In this document: positions 33,174 through 41,404 of the stretch, in pieces
How the letters are laid out: each line of letters opens with the position of its first letter
Numbering within the stretch: the stretch's first letter is position 1
Assembly: GCA_937892115.1 (NCBI GenBank)
Contig: CALAUI010000018.1
Location: 1 to 64,000 of the forward strand
Length of the DNA: 64,000 nucleotides
From: an uncultured Clostridia bacterium
GTDB lineage: Bacteria > Bacillota > Clostridia > Oscillospirales > Acutalibacteraceae
Direction of reading: 5' to 3'
Translations under genes and position numbers: made by a program
The notes under the pieces: model-generated
Told to the model about the DNA's origin: nothing
Seen by the model: the letters and a program-made list of their open reading frames with translations, nothing else
The model's database searches: none

Positions 33174-34247
33174 ATGGACGAAGAAATAAAAAAGGGAAAC
33201 ACCGTCGAAACGGAACAGCCCGTACACAAGCGCAGGGTCAGATACAGCGGTACTCATCCGAAAAAATACGAAGAGAAATACAAGGAGCTCAATCCCGAAA
33301 AATATGCGGGAGATGTGGAGAAGATTATTCAGAGCGGTAAAACTCCCGCGGGTATGCACATTCCCATTATGGTGAACGAGATACTTGATTTTCTTGATAT
33401 TCAGCCGGGGCAAATCGGTTACGATGCTACCCTCGGCTACGGCGGTCACACCTCAAAAATGCTGGAAAAGCTTCAGGGAAGCGGCCATCTCTACGCAACG
33501 GACGTAGACCCGATTGAATCCGTAAAGACGGAAAAGCGGCTTCGTGAAGCGGGCTACGGCGAGGATATATTCACGGTCAAGAGGATAAACTTCCGCAATA
33601 TTGACACGGTTGCCGATGAAGAATTTGATTTTGTGCTGGCTGACTTAGGCGTTTCCTCCATGCAGATTGACAATCCCGAAAGGGGCTTTACGTTCAAATA
33701 CGACGGCCCTCTTGATTTACGGCTTGACCCCACAAAGGGCGAAACCGCGGCACAGCGTCTTAAGCAGTTGAGCTATGCGGAAATGGTCGGTATGCTTGAA
33801 GAAAATTCAGACGAGCCATACGCCCGTCAGATTGCCGCAGCAATTATGAGAGCATACAAAAGCGGAAAGCCCGTTGAGACCACAAAACAGCTTTATGAGA
33901 TAATAGAAAATGCCCTTTCATTCCTTCCGAAAAAGGAGAGAAAGGACACGGTCAAAAAATCAAGTCAGCGCGTTTTCCAGGCACTGCGAATTGACATTAA
34001 CTCCGAATTTGAGGTGCTGTACGAATTCCTTGAAAAGTTACCCGATGCCGTAAAAAGCGGCGGCAGAATTGCCATACTCACCTTCCATTCGGGAGAGGAC
34101 AGACTTGTCAAAAAGGCATTCAAGGAAGGTCTGAAGGAAGGCATATATTCCGATGCGGCAAGGGACGTTATCCGTCCCTCTGCAGAGGAATGTTATAACA
34201 ACCCCAGAAGCAAAAGCACTAAAATGCGATGGGCGATAGTTAAGTGA
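33174..34247 (+). CDS. rsmH: RsmH-like 16S rRNA (cytosine-N4) methyltransferase
   Basis: 357 residues. RsmH methylates N4 of C1402 in the ribosomal P site. Motifs: YDATLGYGGHTSKML (SAM), ATDVDP, LADLGVSSMQID, RGFTFKYDGPLDLRLD, QRVFQALRIDINSE and the C-terminal NNPRSKSTKMRWA. Differences from standard RsmH are an additional basic N terminus of about 60 residues (KRRVRYSGTHPKKYEEKYKE) and FHSGEDR where FHSLEDR is usual. The gene stands alone with its own promoter, not next to ftsL/pbp/mra genes. It may be a paralogue with another target. Confidence 0.82.
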   Translation: MDEEIKKGNTVETEQPVHKRRVRYSGTHPKKYEEKYKELNPEKYAGDVEKIIQSGKTPAGMHIPIMVNEILDFLDIQPGQIGYDATLGYGGHTSKMLEKLQGSGHLYATDVDPIESVKTEKRLREAGYGEDIFTVKRINFRNIDTVADEEFDFVLADLGVSSMQIDNPERGFTFKYDGPLDLRLDPTKGETAAQRLKQLSYAEMVGMLEENSDEPYARQIAAAIMRAYKSGKPVETTKQLYEIIENALSFLPKKERKDTVKKSSQRVFQALRIDINSEFEVLYEFLEKLPDAVKSGGRIAILTFHSGEDRLVKKAFKEGLKEGIYSDAARDVIRPSAEECYNNPRSKSTKMRWAIVK

Positions 34248-34270
34248 CATTGACATATACGATATGAACA

Positions 34271-34302
34271 AAAACGGGCACTCCTCAGAGTACCCGTTTT
34301 TC
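34271..34302. terminator. Bidirectional intrinsic terminator
   Basis: AAAACGGG...ACTC / GAGT...CCCGTTTT around a CTCA loop (34271-34300), with T and A tracts on both sides. It ends rsmH on + and the aromatic operon on -. Confidence 0.85.
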
Positions 34303-35331
34303 TTATAATCTGTCCGCAAGGGACAAAATCAGTTTTTCCGTCTTATCCCATCCGAGGCAGGGATCGGTGATGGATTTGCCGTAGACCGTTCCGTCAACGC
34401 TCTGACAGCCGTCCTCAATATAGCTTTCAATCATAAAGCCCTTGACGAATTTATTGATTTCTCCGTCGGATTTGCAGGACGAAATCACATTTTCGACTAT
34501 GTCAATCTGTCTGTCGGCATTCTTGCCGGAATTGGCGTGGTTGGCGTCGACGATTACCGAGGGATTATTCAGTCCCGATTCGCCGTAAAGTCCGAGCAGC
34601 TTTTCAAGGTCGGCTTTTTCATAATTCGAATGACTTTTTCCTTCAAGGTCAACGAAGCCGCGCAGAATCGCGTGAGCAAAGGGATTGCCCTTACTTCTGA
34701 CCTCCCAGCCCCTGTAAATGAAGGTATGACCGCTCTGGGCTGTATGGATTGCATTCATCATTATTCCCATATCTCCCGACGTGGGATTTTTCATTCCAAC
34801 GGGAGCATTCAGACCGCTTGAGGTCAGGCGGTGCTGTTGATTTTCAACAGACCTTGCGCCAACCGCGACGTATGAAAGCAGATCATTCAGATATCTGATA
34901 TTTTCGGGATAAAGCATTTCGTCTGCACTGCCGAAGCCGTATTCCGTCAGCACTCTCATATGAAGCTTGCGTATGGCGATAACGCCCTTGATAAGGTCGG
35001 GCTTTTCTCCCGGGTCGGGGTAATGAAGCATACCCTTATAACCGTTTCCCGTGGTACGCGGTTTGCTTGTATATACACGGGGAATAATCAGGATTTTATC
35101 TTTGACCTGCTCCTGAATATCCCTGAGCCGTGAAACGTAATCAAGGACGGAATCCTCTCTGTCTGCCGAGCAGGGACCCGCAATAAGCAGTTTCCGGCTG
35201 TCTTCTCCGGAAAAAATGCTTTTGATTTCTTCGTCCCGTGATATTTTTATTTCAGCCGCTTCATCCGAAACAGGATACTGTTCTTTTATTTCCTTCGGTA
35301 TCGGCAGCTTGCCGATAAATTCCATATTCAT
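34303..35331 (-). CDS. aroF: 3-Deoxy-7-phosphoheptulonate (DAHP) synthase, AroG/AroF type
   Basis: Condenses phosphoenolpyruvate and erythrose-4-phosphate to DAHP, the entry to the shikimate pathway. It has 342 residues, typical of class I-alpha enzymes. Motifs: LLIAGPCSAD, PRVYTSKPRTTGNGYKG, GARSVENQQHR, PVGMKNPTSGD and VDANHANSGK (metal and PEP ligands). AGGAGAAG precedes the ATG. It is the last gene of the - strand aromatic operon, 12 bases after aroA. Feedback by an aromatic amino acid is expected for the class, but the effector cannot be read here. Confidence 0.95.
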   Translation of the reverse strand: MNMEFIGKLPIPKEIKEQYPVSDEAAEIKISRDEEIKSIFSGEDSRKLLIAGPCSADREDSVLDYVSRLRDIQEQVKDKILIIPRVYTSKPRTTGNGYKGMLHYPDPGEKPDLIKGVIAIRKLHMRVLTEYGFGSADEMLYPENIRYLNDLLSYVAVGARSVENQQHRLTSSGLNAPVGMKNPTSGDMGIMMNAIHTAQSGHTFIYRGWEVRSKGNPFAHAILRGFVDLEGKSHSNYEKADLEKLLGLYGESGLNNPSVIVDANHANSGKNADRQIDIVENVISSCKSDGEINKFVKGFMIESYIEDGCQSVDGTVYGKSITDPCLGWDKTEKLILSLADRL

Positions 35332-35343
35332 ATTCTTCTCCTG

Positions 35344-36552
35344 TCAAGTGAGAATTTCCGTATTTATTCCGAGTTCCGTCAGCTTTTCAAAGAAATCGGG
35401 AAAGCTTTTTGATACCGTTTCGGCGTTTCTTATTTCGCCTCCGGTAACACTGCATATAAGCGCCGCCGCCATTACTATACGGTGGTCATTGTGACCGTCA
35501 AAGGGCTCCGCGGGAGCGTGAAGCCTGCAGGATGATACCTCTGCTGAGCCGTTATCCGCCTTCAGCAGAACGCCCACCTTGGCAAGCTCGTCTGCCATGG
35601 CTTTTATCCTGTCACTTTCCTTTATTCTCAGCCGCGTTACTCCCGTAAATCTGCCGCCTTTATTCAGTGCCGCAACAGCAAAAAGAATGGGGCCCAGATC
35701 GGGGCAGCCGCTTATATCAACGGTTTTGTTTCCGTTTTTTACCTTATCAAAAAGAAAGGGATAAACGCTGTCCGGCTGAGGATATTCATTATCCGGATTG
35801 GTGATTTTGACCCTTCCGCCCACGGTATTGAATGCCTCAAGGTAAGCCGCCGAGGAGCTGTCACCCTTTACCCTCAGAAATACGGGATTATATTTAATAT
35901 TACCTTTTACGGTAAAATCGTTTTCGTTCCTTTCAATCTCCGCCCCGAAGCGGGAAAGCACATTAACCGTCATATCGGTATAGAAAGCACTTTCAAAGGG
36001 CGGTGTCACTCTGACGGTACTGTCCCCCGACAGCAGAGGCAAGGTCATCAGCAGTCCGCTTATGAACTGACTGCTTATATTGCCCGGTACCGAAAATTCA
36101 CCGCATTCAAGAGGTCCCTTAACCGTAAGCGATTTGCCCTCTCTGATAAACGTCAGCCCTTTTTCCCTGCAGACATTCTCATAGACATCAAGAGGTCTTG
36201 TGCTGAGAGAATCACCGGTTTCAAGCCGGAATTCCCTGCCCGAAGCAAGCAGGACGGGAATGAGAAATCTCAGCGTTGAGCCGCTGTCACCGCAGTTGAG
36301 GGTTTCTTTATTATTCAGTTCCCCGATTTTAATTCCTCTGACAAGGGCATTGCCGTTTTCAATACGGATTGTCGCCCCCATGTCTTTAAGACATCTGACC
36401 GTCGCCTTTACGTCGTCACTTTCACCGATATTTTCAATCACGCTTTCTCCGTCTGAAAGTGAAGCGCAGATAAGCATACGGTGAGCAAGACTTTTTGAAG
36501 GCGGTGCTTCCACCCTGCCGTTTGCCGAAGAAGGTTTGATTTTAACCGTCAT
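35344..36552 (-). CDS. aroA: 3-Phosphoshikimate 1-carboxyvinyltransferase (EPSP synthase)
   Basis: 402 residues. Adds enolpyruvate from PEP to shikimate-3-phosphate. Motifs: PPSKSLAHRMLICA, LNCGDSGSTLRFLIPV, LSTRPLDVY, the catalytic RIKESDRIKAMADEL and GHNDHRIVMAAAL. It overlaps the preceding aroQ gene by four bases (ATGA), so translation is coupled. Confidence 0.96.
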   Translation of the reverse strand: MTVKIKPSSANGRVEAPPSKSLAHRMLICASLSDGESVIENIGESDDVKATVRCLKDMGATIRIENGNALVRGIKIGELNNKETLNCGDSGSTLRFLIPVLLASGREFRLETGDSLSTRPLDVYENVCREKGLTFIREGKSLTVKGPLECGEFSVPGNISSQFISGLLMTLPLLSGDSTVRVTPPFESAFYTDMTVNVLSRFGAEIERNENDFTVKGNIKYNPVFLRVKGDSSSAAYLEAFNTVGGRVKITNPDNEYPQPDSVYPFLFDKVKNGNKTVDISGCPDLGPILFAVAALNKGGRFTGVTRLRIKESDRIKAMADELAKVGVLLKADNGSAEVSSCRLHAPAEPFDGHNDHRIVMAAALICSVTGGEIRNAETVSKSFPDFFEKLTELGINTEILT

Positions 36553-36992
36553 CTGTTTTCCTCAATATAATCAATAAGCTTATCTATTGCCTCGTTATAG
36601 CCCTCAAATCCTTTGCCCGATACAGTACATACGCAGGCATCCCTGACAAAGCTGATTTTCCTGTAATCCTCCCTGCCGTTTACATCTGAAATATGCACCT
36701 CTGCGGCAGGCAGATTTACCCCTTTGAGAGCATCGCCGATGGCAACGCTTGTATGGGTATAGCCGCCCGGATTGATTACGACAGCATCAAAGTGAGAGAA
36801 ATACGCTTCATGGATTTTGTCAATAATATCTCCCTCGTGATTTGACTGATAAAATTCGGGTGTGATTCCTCTTTTTTCGCAGTGAAGCCCTATCATTTCA
36901 ATTAAATCGGCGTAAGTTTTATTGCCGTAGATTTCGGGCTCGCGGATTCCCAGCAAATTGAGATTGGGACCGTTTATTATCATGAATTTCAT
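36549..36992 (-). CDS. aroQ: Type II 3-dehydroquinate dehydratase
   Basis: 147 residues, the usual size of the dodecameric type II enzyme. Dehydrates 3-dehydroquinate to 3-dehydroshikimate. Motifs: INGPNLNLLGIREPEIYG (active-site loop with Arg and Tyr), NPGGYTHTSVAIGDAL (Asn, His) and EVHISDVNGREDYR (His). It overlaps aroA downstream and the AroE-AroK gene upstream by four bases each. Confidence 0.96.
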   Translation of the reverse strand: MKFMIINGPNLNLLGIREPEIYGNKTYADLIEMIGLHCEKRGITPEFYQSNHEGDIIDKIHEAYFSHFDAVVINPGGYTHTSVAIGDALKGVNLPAAEVHISDVNGREDYRKISFVRDACVCTVSGKGFEGYNEAIDKLIDYIEENR

Positions 36993-38239
36993 AATTGCAG
37001 TTCCTTTATTATACTGTCTGCGGTTTCTTCAAAGGATTCAACCTCAAAGATTCTGTCGCAGGTTTCTCTGTATATATCATATCTTTCGGCATAGAGCCGT
37101 GACAGAGCATTTGCATCCGAAGAAAGCGGTCTTGTGCCGTCCGCTTTCAGCTCGTCAACGGGTCTGTCAAGCAGGCAGATTATACCGTTTGATTTCAACA
37201 GACAGACATTTTCGCCCCTCAGTATACTTCCTCCGCCCGTTGCGATAACGAGCCCTTTCCGTGAGGAAAGCCGACGGATGATTTCGCTCTCTCTGTTTCT
37301 GAAATATTCCTCGCCCTCGGCAGAAAAAATCTCTTTTATTTCCCTGCCCTCTTCTTTGACGATAAGCTCATCCGTATCGGCAAATTCTCTGCCCGTTTTC
37401 TCTGCAATCAGCTTTCCGATGGCGGTTTTCCCCGACGTGGGCATACCCGTAAGCACGATATTTCTTTTGCAGTTGAGGACAGTCTGATAAACCTTCTCTG
37501 CTTTTTCATCGGGAATCTCTTCGCCGATAAAATGCTTTACTGATTCAGCCGCCTGCATAACGAGCATATAGAGACCGCCTGCGGACTTAATCTTTTTATT
37601 TTCCCCGCTCTGCACAAGCGATGTTCTCAATGGATTGTAAATCGCATCCGCTATACCTTCAAGACACGGAAAGCAATCTGTATCAACGGGACACTCGTCA
37701 AAATCCGCAGGGTACATTCCCACGGGCGTACAATTGATTATCACCTGAGTGTCTTTGTGATTTTTTACCGCTTCTTCGTAGGTGATACCTTCATTCTTTC
37801 CGCCTCGGCTCACCTTGAAAAAGCATCTTGCATTTCTTCGTCCGCAAACCTCCGCGGCTGTTTTTGATGTGCCGCCCGTACCGAGAATAAGCACCTTTTT
37901 ATCTTTTATTTCAATTCCCGTTTTGTCAAGGAGCTTTTCAAGCCCCGCAACGTCCGTATTATAGCCGTAAAGCTTTCCGTCACGGTTGACAACGGTATTG
38001 ACCGCTCCTACCCTTCGGGCATCGGAATCAATGAAATCCAGATACTTCATTACCTCCTGCTTGTAGGGAATGGTGACGTTTATGCCCGAGAAATTTCTTT
38101 CTGTAAAAAACGGCTCGAGTTCATCCGGCTCAAGAGGTATCAGCTTATATTCATAATCGGCAAGCAGGGCATGTATGGGAACGGAATAACTGTGACCGAG
38201 CTTTCTGCCGATACAGCCGAATATTCTGTTGTCAGCCAC
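36989..38239 (-). CDS. aroEK: Fused shikimate dehydrogenase - shikimate kinase
   Basis: 416 residues joining two consecutive enzymes. Residues about 1-255 are AroE (NADPH reduction of dehydroshikimate): KLGHSYSVPIHA, NVTIPYK with the catalytic Lys, GAVNTVV, YNTDVAGL, and the LGTGGTSKTAAE Rossmann loop. Residues about 258-416 are AroK (ATP phosphorylation of shikimate): the P-loop LTGMPTSGKTAIGK, FADTDE (substrate Asp), ATGGGSI and the RPLSS lid. Both halves keep their key residues, so this is a bifunctional enzyme and not a decayed fusion. AroE-AroK fusions exist in some other lineages but are uncommon. The symbol is descriptive. Confidence 0.95.
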   Translation of the reverse strand: MADNRIFGCIGRKLGHSYSVPIHALLADYEYKLIPLEPDELEPFFTERNFSGINVTIPYKQEVMKYLDFIDSDARRVGAVNTVVNRDGKLYGYNTDVAGLEKLLDKTGIEIKDKKVLILGTGGTSKTAAEVCGRRNARCFFKVSRGGKNEGITYEEAVKNHKDTQVIINCTPVGMYPADFDECPVDTDCFPCLEGIADAIYNPLRTSLVQSGENKKIKSAGGLYMLVMQAAESVKHFIGEEIPDEKAEKVYQTVLNCKRNIVLTGMPTSGKTAIGKLIAEKTGREFADTDELIVKEEGREIKEIFSAEGEEYFRNRESEIIRRLSSRKGLVIATGGGSILRGENVCLLKSNGIICLLDRPVDELKADGTRPLSSDANALSRLYAERYDIYRETCDRIFEVESFEETADSIIKELQL

Positions 38240-38251
38240 AGCTTCTCCTCC

Positions 38252-39340
38252 TTATCTGAAAAAATCTCTGCCGTGCTCCGACATAATAATATCGCATAAT
38301 ACCAATGCGGTCACGGCGTTTACCACCGGTGCCGCTCTGTGAATAATTGCAGGGTCGTGTCTGCCGGAAACGGAAATTTCCGTATTTTCCATCGTATCGG
38401 TATTTACCGTCTGCTGAGTTTTCCCGATTGACGGTGTGGGCTTTACGGCACATCTGAATACAATCGGCATACCGTTTGTAATTCCGCCGTCTATACCTCC
38501 CGCATTATTGGTAATGTGAGTTATTTTTCCGTCCGCAAAAGTAAGAGCGTCGTTATTTTCACTGCCTCTCATACCTGCCGAGGCAAATCCGCTGCCGAAT
38601 TCAACGCCCTTGATTGCGGGAATTGAAAACAGAGCGTGAGAAAGCAGACCCTCAACCGTATCAAACCACGGCTCACCGATGCCCGCCTCCATACCGATGA
38701 CGGCGGTTTCAAGAATACCGCCTACGGAATCCTTTTCCTCTTTTGCTTTGAGAATTTCCGCTTTCATTTCGCTTGCTTTATTATCGCAAAGTGCGGGAAA
38801 TTCCTTTGCGGAAAGGGAAACGATATCGGCTTTGATATCATCAAATTTTATATCGGCAACACCTGCGCATTCCGAAATATGTGTACCGATATAAATTTCC
38901 TTGTCTTCAAGCACCTTTTTGCAGATTGCGCCTGCAGCAACCAGCGCAGCCGTTACTCTGCCCGAAAAGTGCCCGCCGCCTCTTTTATCCTGAAATCCGT
39001 TATACTTGCATTCCGCTGTGTAATCGGCGTGCCCGGGTCTGGGAACAGACGAAATGCCGTCGTAATCCTCCGTACGCACGTCACCGTTATTTATGACGAT
39101 ACATATCGGAGCGCCCGTGGTAAAGCCGTCCTTTACACCGCTGACGATGCTGAAATCATCATCTTCTCTTCTGGAAGTTGAAATATCGGGTGAGCCCGCT
39201 CTCTTTTTCAGTTCCGCCCTGATATAGCCGGTGTCGATATTTATTCCCGACGGCATACCGTCAAGCACCGCGCCGACGCACGGCCCGTGGCTTTCCCCGA
39301 AGAGAGTAATTATTACGTTTGTTCCGAAGCTGTTTTTCAT
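38252..39340 (-). CDS. aroC: Chorismate synthase
   Basis: 362 residues. Converts EPSP to chorismate using reduced FMN. Motifs: LFGESHGPCVGAVLDG, KKRAGSPDISTSRREDD, PRPGHADYTA, GGHFSGRVTAALVAAGA and KPTPSIGKTQQTV. The start is ATG 39340 behind AGAGGA; an upstream TTG in the same frame lies inside the preceding gene and has no ribosome site. One base separates it from the stop of the CM-AroB gene. Confidence 0.96.
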   Translation of the reverse strand: MKNSFGTNVIITLFGESHGPCVGAVLDGMPSGINIDTGYIRAELKKRAGSPDISTSRREDDDFSIVSGVKDGFTTGAPICIVINNGDVRTEDYDGISSVPRPGHADYTAECKYNGFQDKRGGGHFSGRVTAALVAAGAICKKVLEDKEIYIGTHISECAGVADIKFDDIKADIVSLSAKEFPALCDNKASEMKAEILKAKEEKDSVGGILETAVIGMEAGIGEPWFDTVEGLLSHALFSIPAIKGVEFGSGFASAGMRGSENNDALTFADGKITHITNNAGGIDGGITNGMPIVFRCAVKPTPSIGKTQQTVNTDTMENTEISVSGRHDPAIIHRAAPVVNAVTALVLCDIIMSEHGRDFFR

Positions 39341-39341
39341 A

Positions 39342-40559
39342 TCATATCCTCTGAAAGTCAATTTCTCTTATTTCACATTCTCCGATATGCTCCGACCATA
39401 CGGCACGGATTATGCCGGAATCCGACTTTTTATCGTGACGGATAAGCTCGCGGAGTTTTTCGTCGGGAATATCGGTTTCGGTGGGAAGAGAGTATTTTTC
39501 AAGAAGAGGAACAAGTCTTTCCCTTACCTCATCGGAACACATCCTGCACATACCGATTGCCACCGCTTCGCCGTGCAGCAGACCGCCTGCTTTTTCAACG
39601 GCGTGGCCGTAGGTATGACCGAAATTCAGTATTCTGCGTATTCCCTTTTCCTTTTCGTCCTTTCTGACAATATTCCATTTCAACCGTATGCTTCTCTCAA
39701 CGATTTCGTCGCGGATAATGTCAAAATCACTCTCTTCAATAAGTTCAAATAAGTTCTTATCAAGTATGACCGCCATTTTGATAATCTCCGCCATACCGTT
39801 TGATATCTGCCTTTCATCAAGGGTTGACAGCAAAGCGGTATCAACTATCACGCCCTTCGGCTGATTGAAAGCGCCGATTACATTCTTTACTCCGTTATAG
39901 TCAACCGCCGTTTTTCCTCCTATGGACGCATCCGCCTGGGCGAGAAGCGTAGTGGGAACATTATAGAAATCAATACCCCTCATATAGCAGGACGCGGCAA
40001 ATCCCGTCAGATCGGAAACCACACCGCCTCCGACTGCCACACAGCAATCCGAGCGGGTGAAATCATGCTGAAGCATTTTATCCCAGAGAAGCTTTACGTT
40101 TTCAAGGCACTTGCTTTCCTCTCCCCGGTCAACCGTTACCGTAATTGCTTCTCTGCACTGTGAGGCAACGGCTTTTGCATATTCCTCAGGTACTCCCGAA
40201 TCGGTGACGACAAGCACCTTACGGTCAAGGTCAAAGATTTCAGATGCTCTGTCAATAAGGTGTGAGCCGATTGAAATACCCGGTATTCTGCCGGTAAGCT
40301 CATACTGATAATCGCGCGATGCCTTCACGGTTTCTTTCAGAAAATGCTCACAGTAGGGCAGAAGCTCTTTGTCTTTTAGCCCCGAAAGGTTTTTTTCAAT
40401 AAGCTGCTTTTCTCTTCCGGAATCGTATATGTCAATGCCGTTTTCCTTTTTATACTCTGCAATTTCTCTGACGGCACCCATACGGCACTCAAAAAGGGCT
40501 GTAAGCTCACCGTCGGTTTCGTCTATTATTTTTCTCGCTTCTTCAAGTCCCGTCGCCAT
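39342..40559 (-). CDS. aroB: Chorismate mutase - 3-dehydroquinate synthase fusion
   Basis: 405 residues. Residues about 1-85 match an AroQ-type chorismate mutase: the Arg of EARKIIDE, the Arg of ECRMGAVREIAEYKK with its Lys, and the DSGREKQLIE segment (Asp, Arg, Glu) correspond to the E. coli active-site residues. Residues about 95-405 are AroB: AVGGGVVSDLTGFAAS, PTTLLAQADASIGGKTAVD, and the zinc ligands NFGHTYGHAVE and LHGEAVAIG. AroB closes DAHP to dehydroquinate with NAD+ and a metal. The start is ATG 40559 behind AAGGAGG. The mutase acts after chorismate, so the fusion joins non-consecutive steps. Confidence 0.92.
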   Translation of the reverse strand: MATGLEEARKIIDETDGELTALFECRMGAVREIAEYKKENGIDIYDSGREKQLIEKNLSGLKDKELLPYCEHFLKETVKASRDYQYELTGRIPGISIGSHLIDRASEIFDLDRKVLVVTDSGVPEEYAKAVASQCREAITVTVDRGEESKCLENVKLLWDKMLQHDFTRSDCCVAVGGGVVSDLTGFAASCYMRGIDFYNVPTTLLAQADASIGGKTAVDYNGVKNVIGAFNQPKGVIVDTALLSTLDERQISNGMAEIIKMAVILDKNLFELIEESDFDIIRDEIVERSIRLKWNIVRKDEKEKGIRRILNFGHTYGHAVEKAGGLLHGEAVAIGMCRMCSDEVRERLVPLLEKYSLPTETDIPDEKLRELIRHDKKSDSGIIRAVWSEHIGECEIREIDFQRI

Positions 40560-40569
40560 GGGTACCTCC

Positions 40570-41262
40570 TTATCTGATTTCTCCGTCAATGATAAGACGG
40601 TAATTTCCGCTTCCGATAACCTGCGCCATTTGCGCCGTTTCCCTTATTCTTTCCGTAACCGCGATACCCGCTCTGCCGAAATCGTCACCGCCGTGGATAT
40701 CGCTTCCCGATATGAATTTAAGCTCTGAATTTTTGAAATATTCCTCTGCCTGAACGTTATCCGAGGGCAGATTCTGCGCATTGTAAATTTCTATTGCATC
40801 AAAAAATTCTTCTCCGTCAAAAACATCCGGGTCGGGAATATAGTCTCTGTGACGGAAGGGATGAGCCGCGGCAATAATGCCGTTATTGGCTCTTACGAAA
40901 TCCCGCATTTCCGTAAGTGACATGGTAAGAAACGAGGGGGTACTCAGAAACGCCTCCGGCTCAACACCGTAAATCAGCACTTCCTTACCCTGACGGTATG
41001 CTTCCTCAAGACCGAAAAGCACGTCAAAATCCTTACCCTCTGCGTGTTTCTTCGCTTTGAGATAATCATCAACGTATGCACGGATAAACTCCACGGGAGG
41101 CAGTCCTCTGTCAACACATGAATTACCGTGATAAAAATGGTTGGTAAAAACCATACCGCTGAGTCCCTTTGAAACAGCGGCATCCACCATTTCCTCTGCC
41201 GATGAATAGCCGCAGGCACTGCAGCCGCTTGTATGTGAATGCATCTCGTATTTGTAATACAT
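40570..41262 (-). CDS. PHP-domain metal-dependent phosphoesterase
   Basis: 230 residues with PHP-fold metal motifs: MHSHTSGCSACG (HxH), TNHF, FGLEEAY, AAAHPFRH and SGSDIHG. Relatives include histidinol phosphatase, RNase AM and polymerase-associated PHP proteins. It is the first gene of the aromatic operon, 10 bases before CM-AroB, so it is co-transcribed, but its substrate and any link to aromatic synthesis are unknown. The start codon follows AGAGGTAAGG. Confidence 0.82.
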   Translation of the reverse strand: MYYKYEMHSHTSGCSACGYSSAEEMVDAAVSKGLSGMVFTNHFYHGNSCVDRGLPPVEFIRAYVDDYLKAKKHAEGKDFDVLFGLEEAYRQGKEVLIYGVEPEAFLSTPSFLTMSLTEMRDFVRANNGIIAAAHPFRHRDYIPDPDVFDGEEFFDAIEIYNAQNLPSDNVQAEEYFKNSELKFISGSDIHGGDDFGRAGIAVTERIRETAQMAQVIGSGNYRLIIDGEIR

Positions 41263-41294
41263 ATCCTTACCTCTTGTATGCGGGTTGATATTTT

Positions 41295-41323
41295 ATTTTA
41301 ATACAATAAACACATCTTTTCAA
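41295..41323 (-). promoter_or_regulatory. Promoter of the aromatic operon
   Basis: Minus strand TTGAAA (41318-41323), 17-base spacer, TAAAAT (41295-41300). It is back-to-back with the two-component promoter, 18 bases apart. I saw no T-box or trp-leader structure in the short 5' leader. Confidence 0.7.
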
Positions 41324-41341
41324 TAATATGCAAATAAAAAG

Positions 41342-41370
41342 TTGAAAGCTTGTAAAATTTGGGGTAAAAT
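41342..41370 (+). promoter_or_regulatory. Promoter of the two-component operon
   Basis: TTGAAA (41342-41347), 17-base spacer, TAAAAT (41365-41370). Confidence 0.7.
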
Positions 41371-41404
41371 AGAAGCATAAGTAAACGCAAAGGAGAGAGC
41401 AATA

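Noticed and set aside
38636..39181. 181-codon open frame on + opposite aroC
   Set aside because: Antisense to a confident gene; no ribosome site and no family resemblance.
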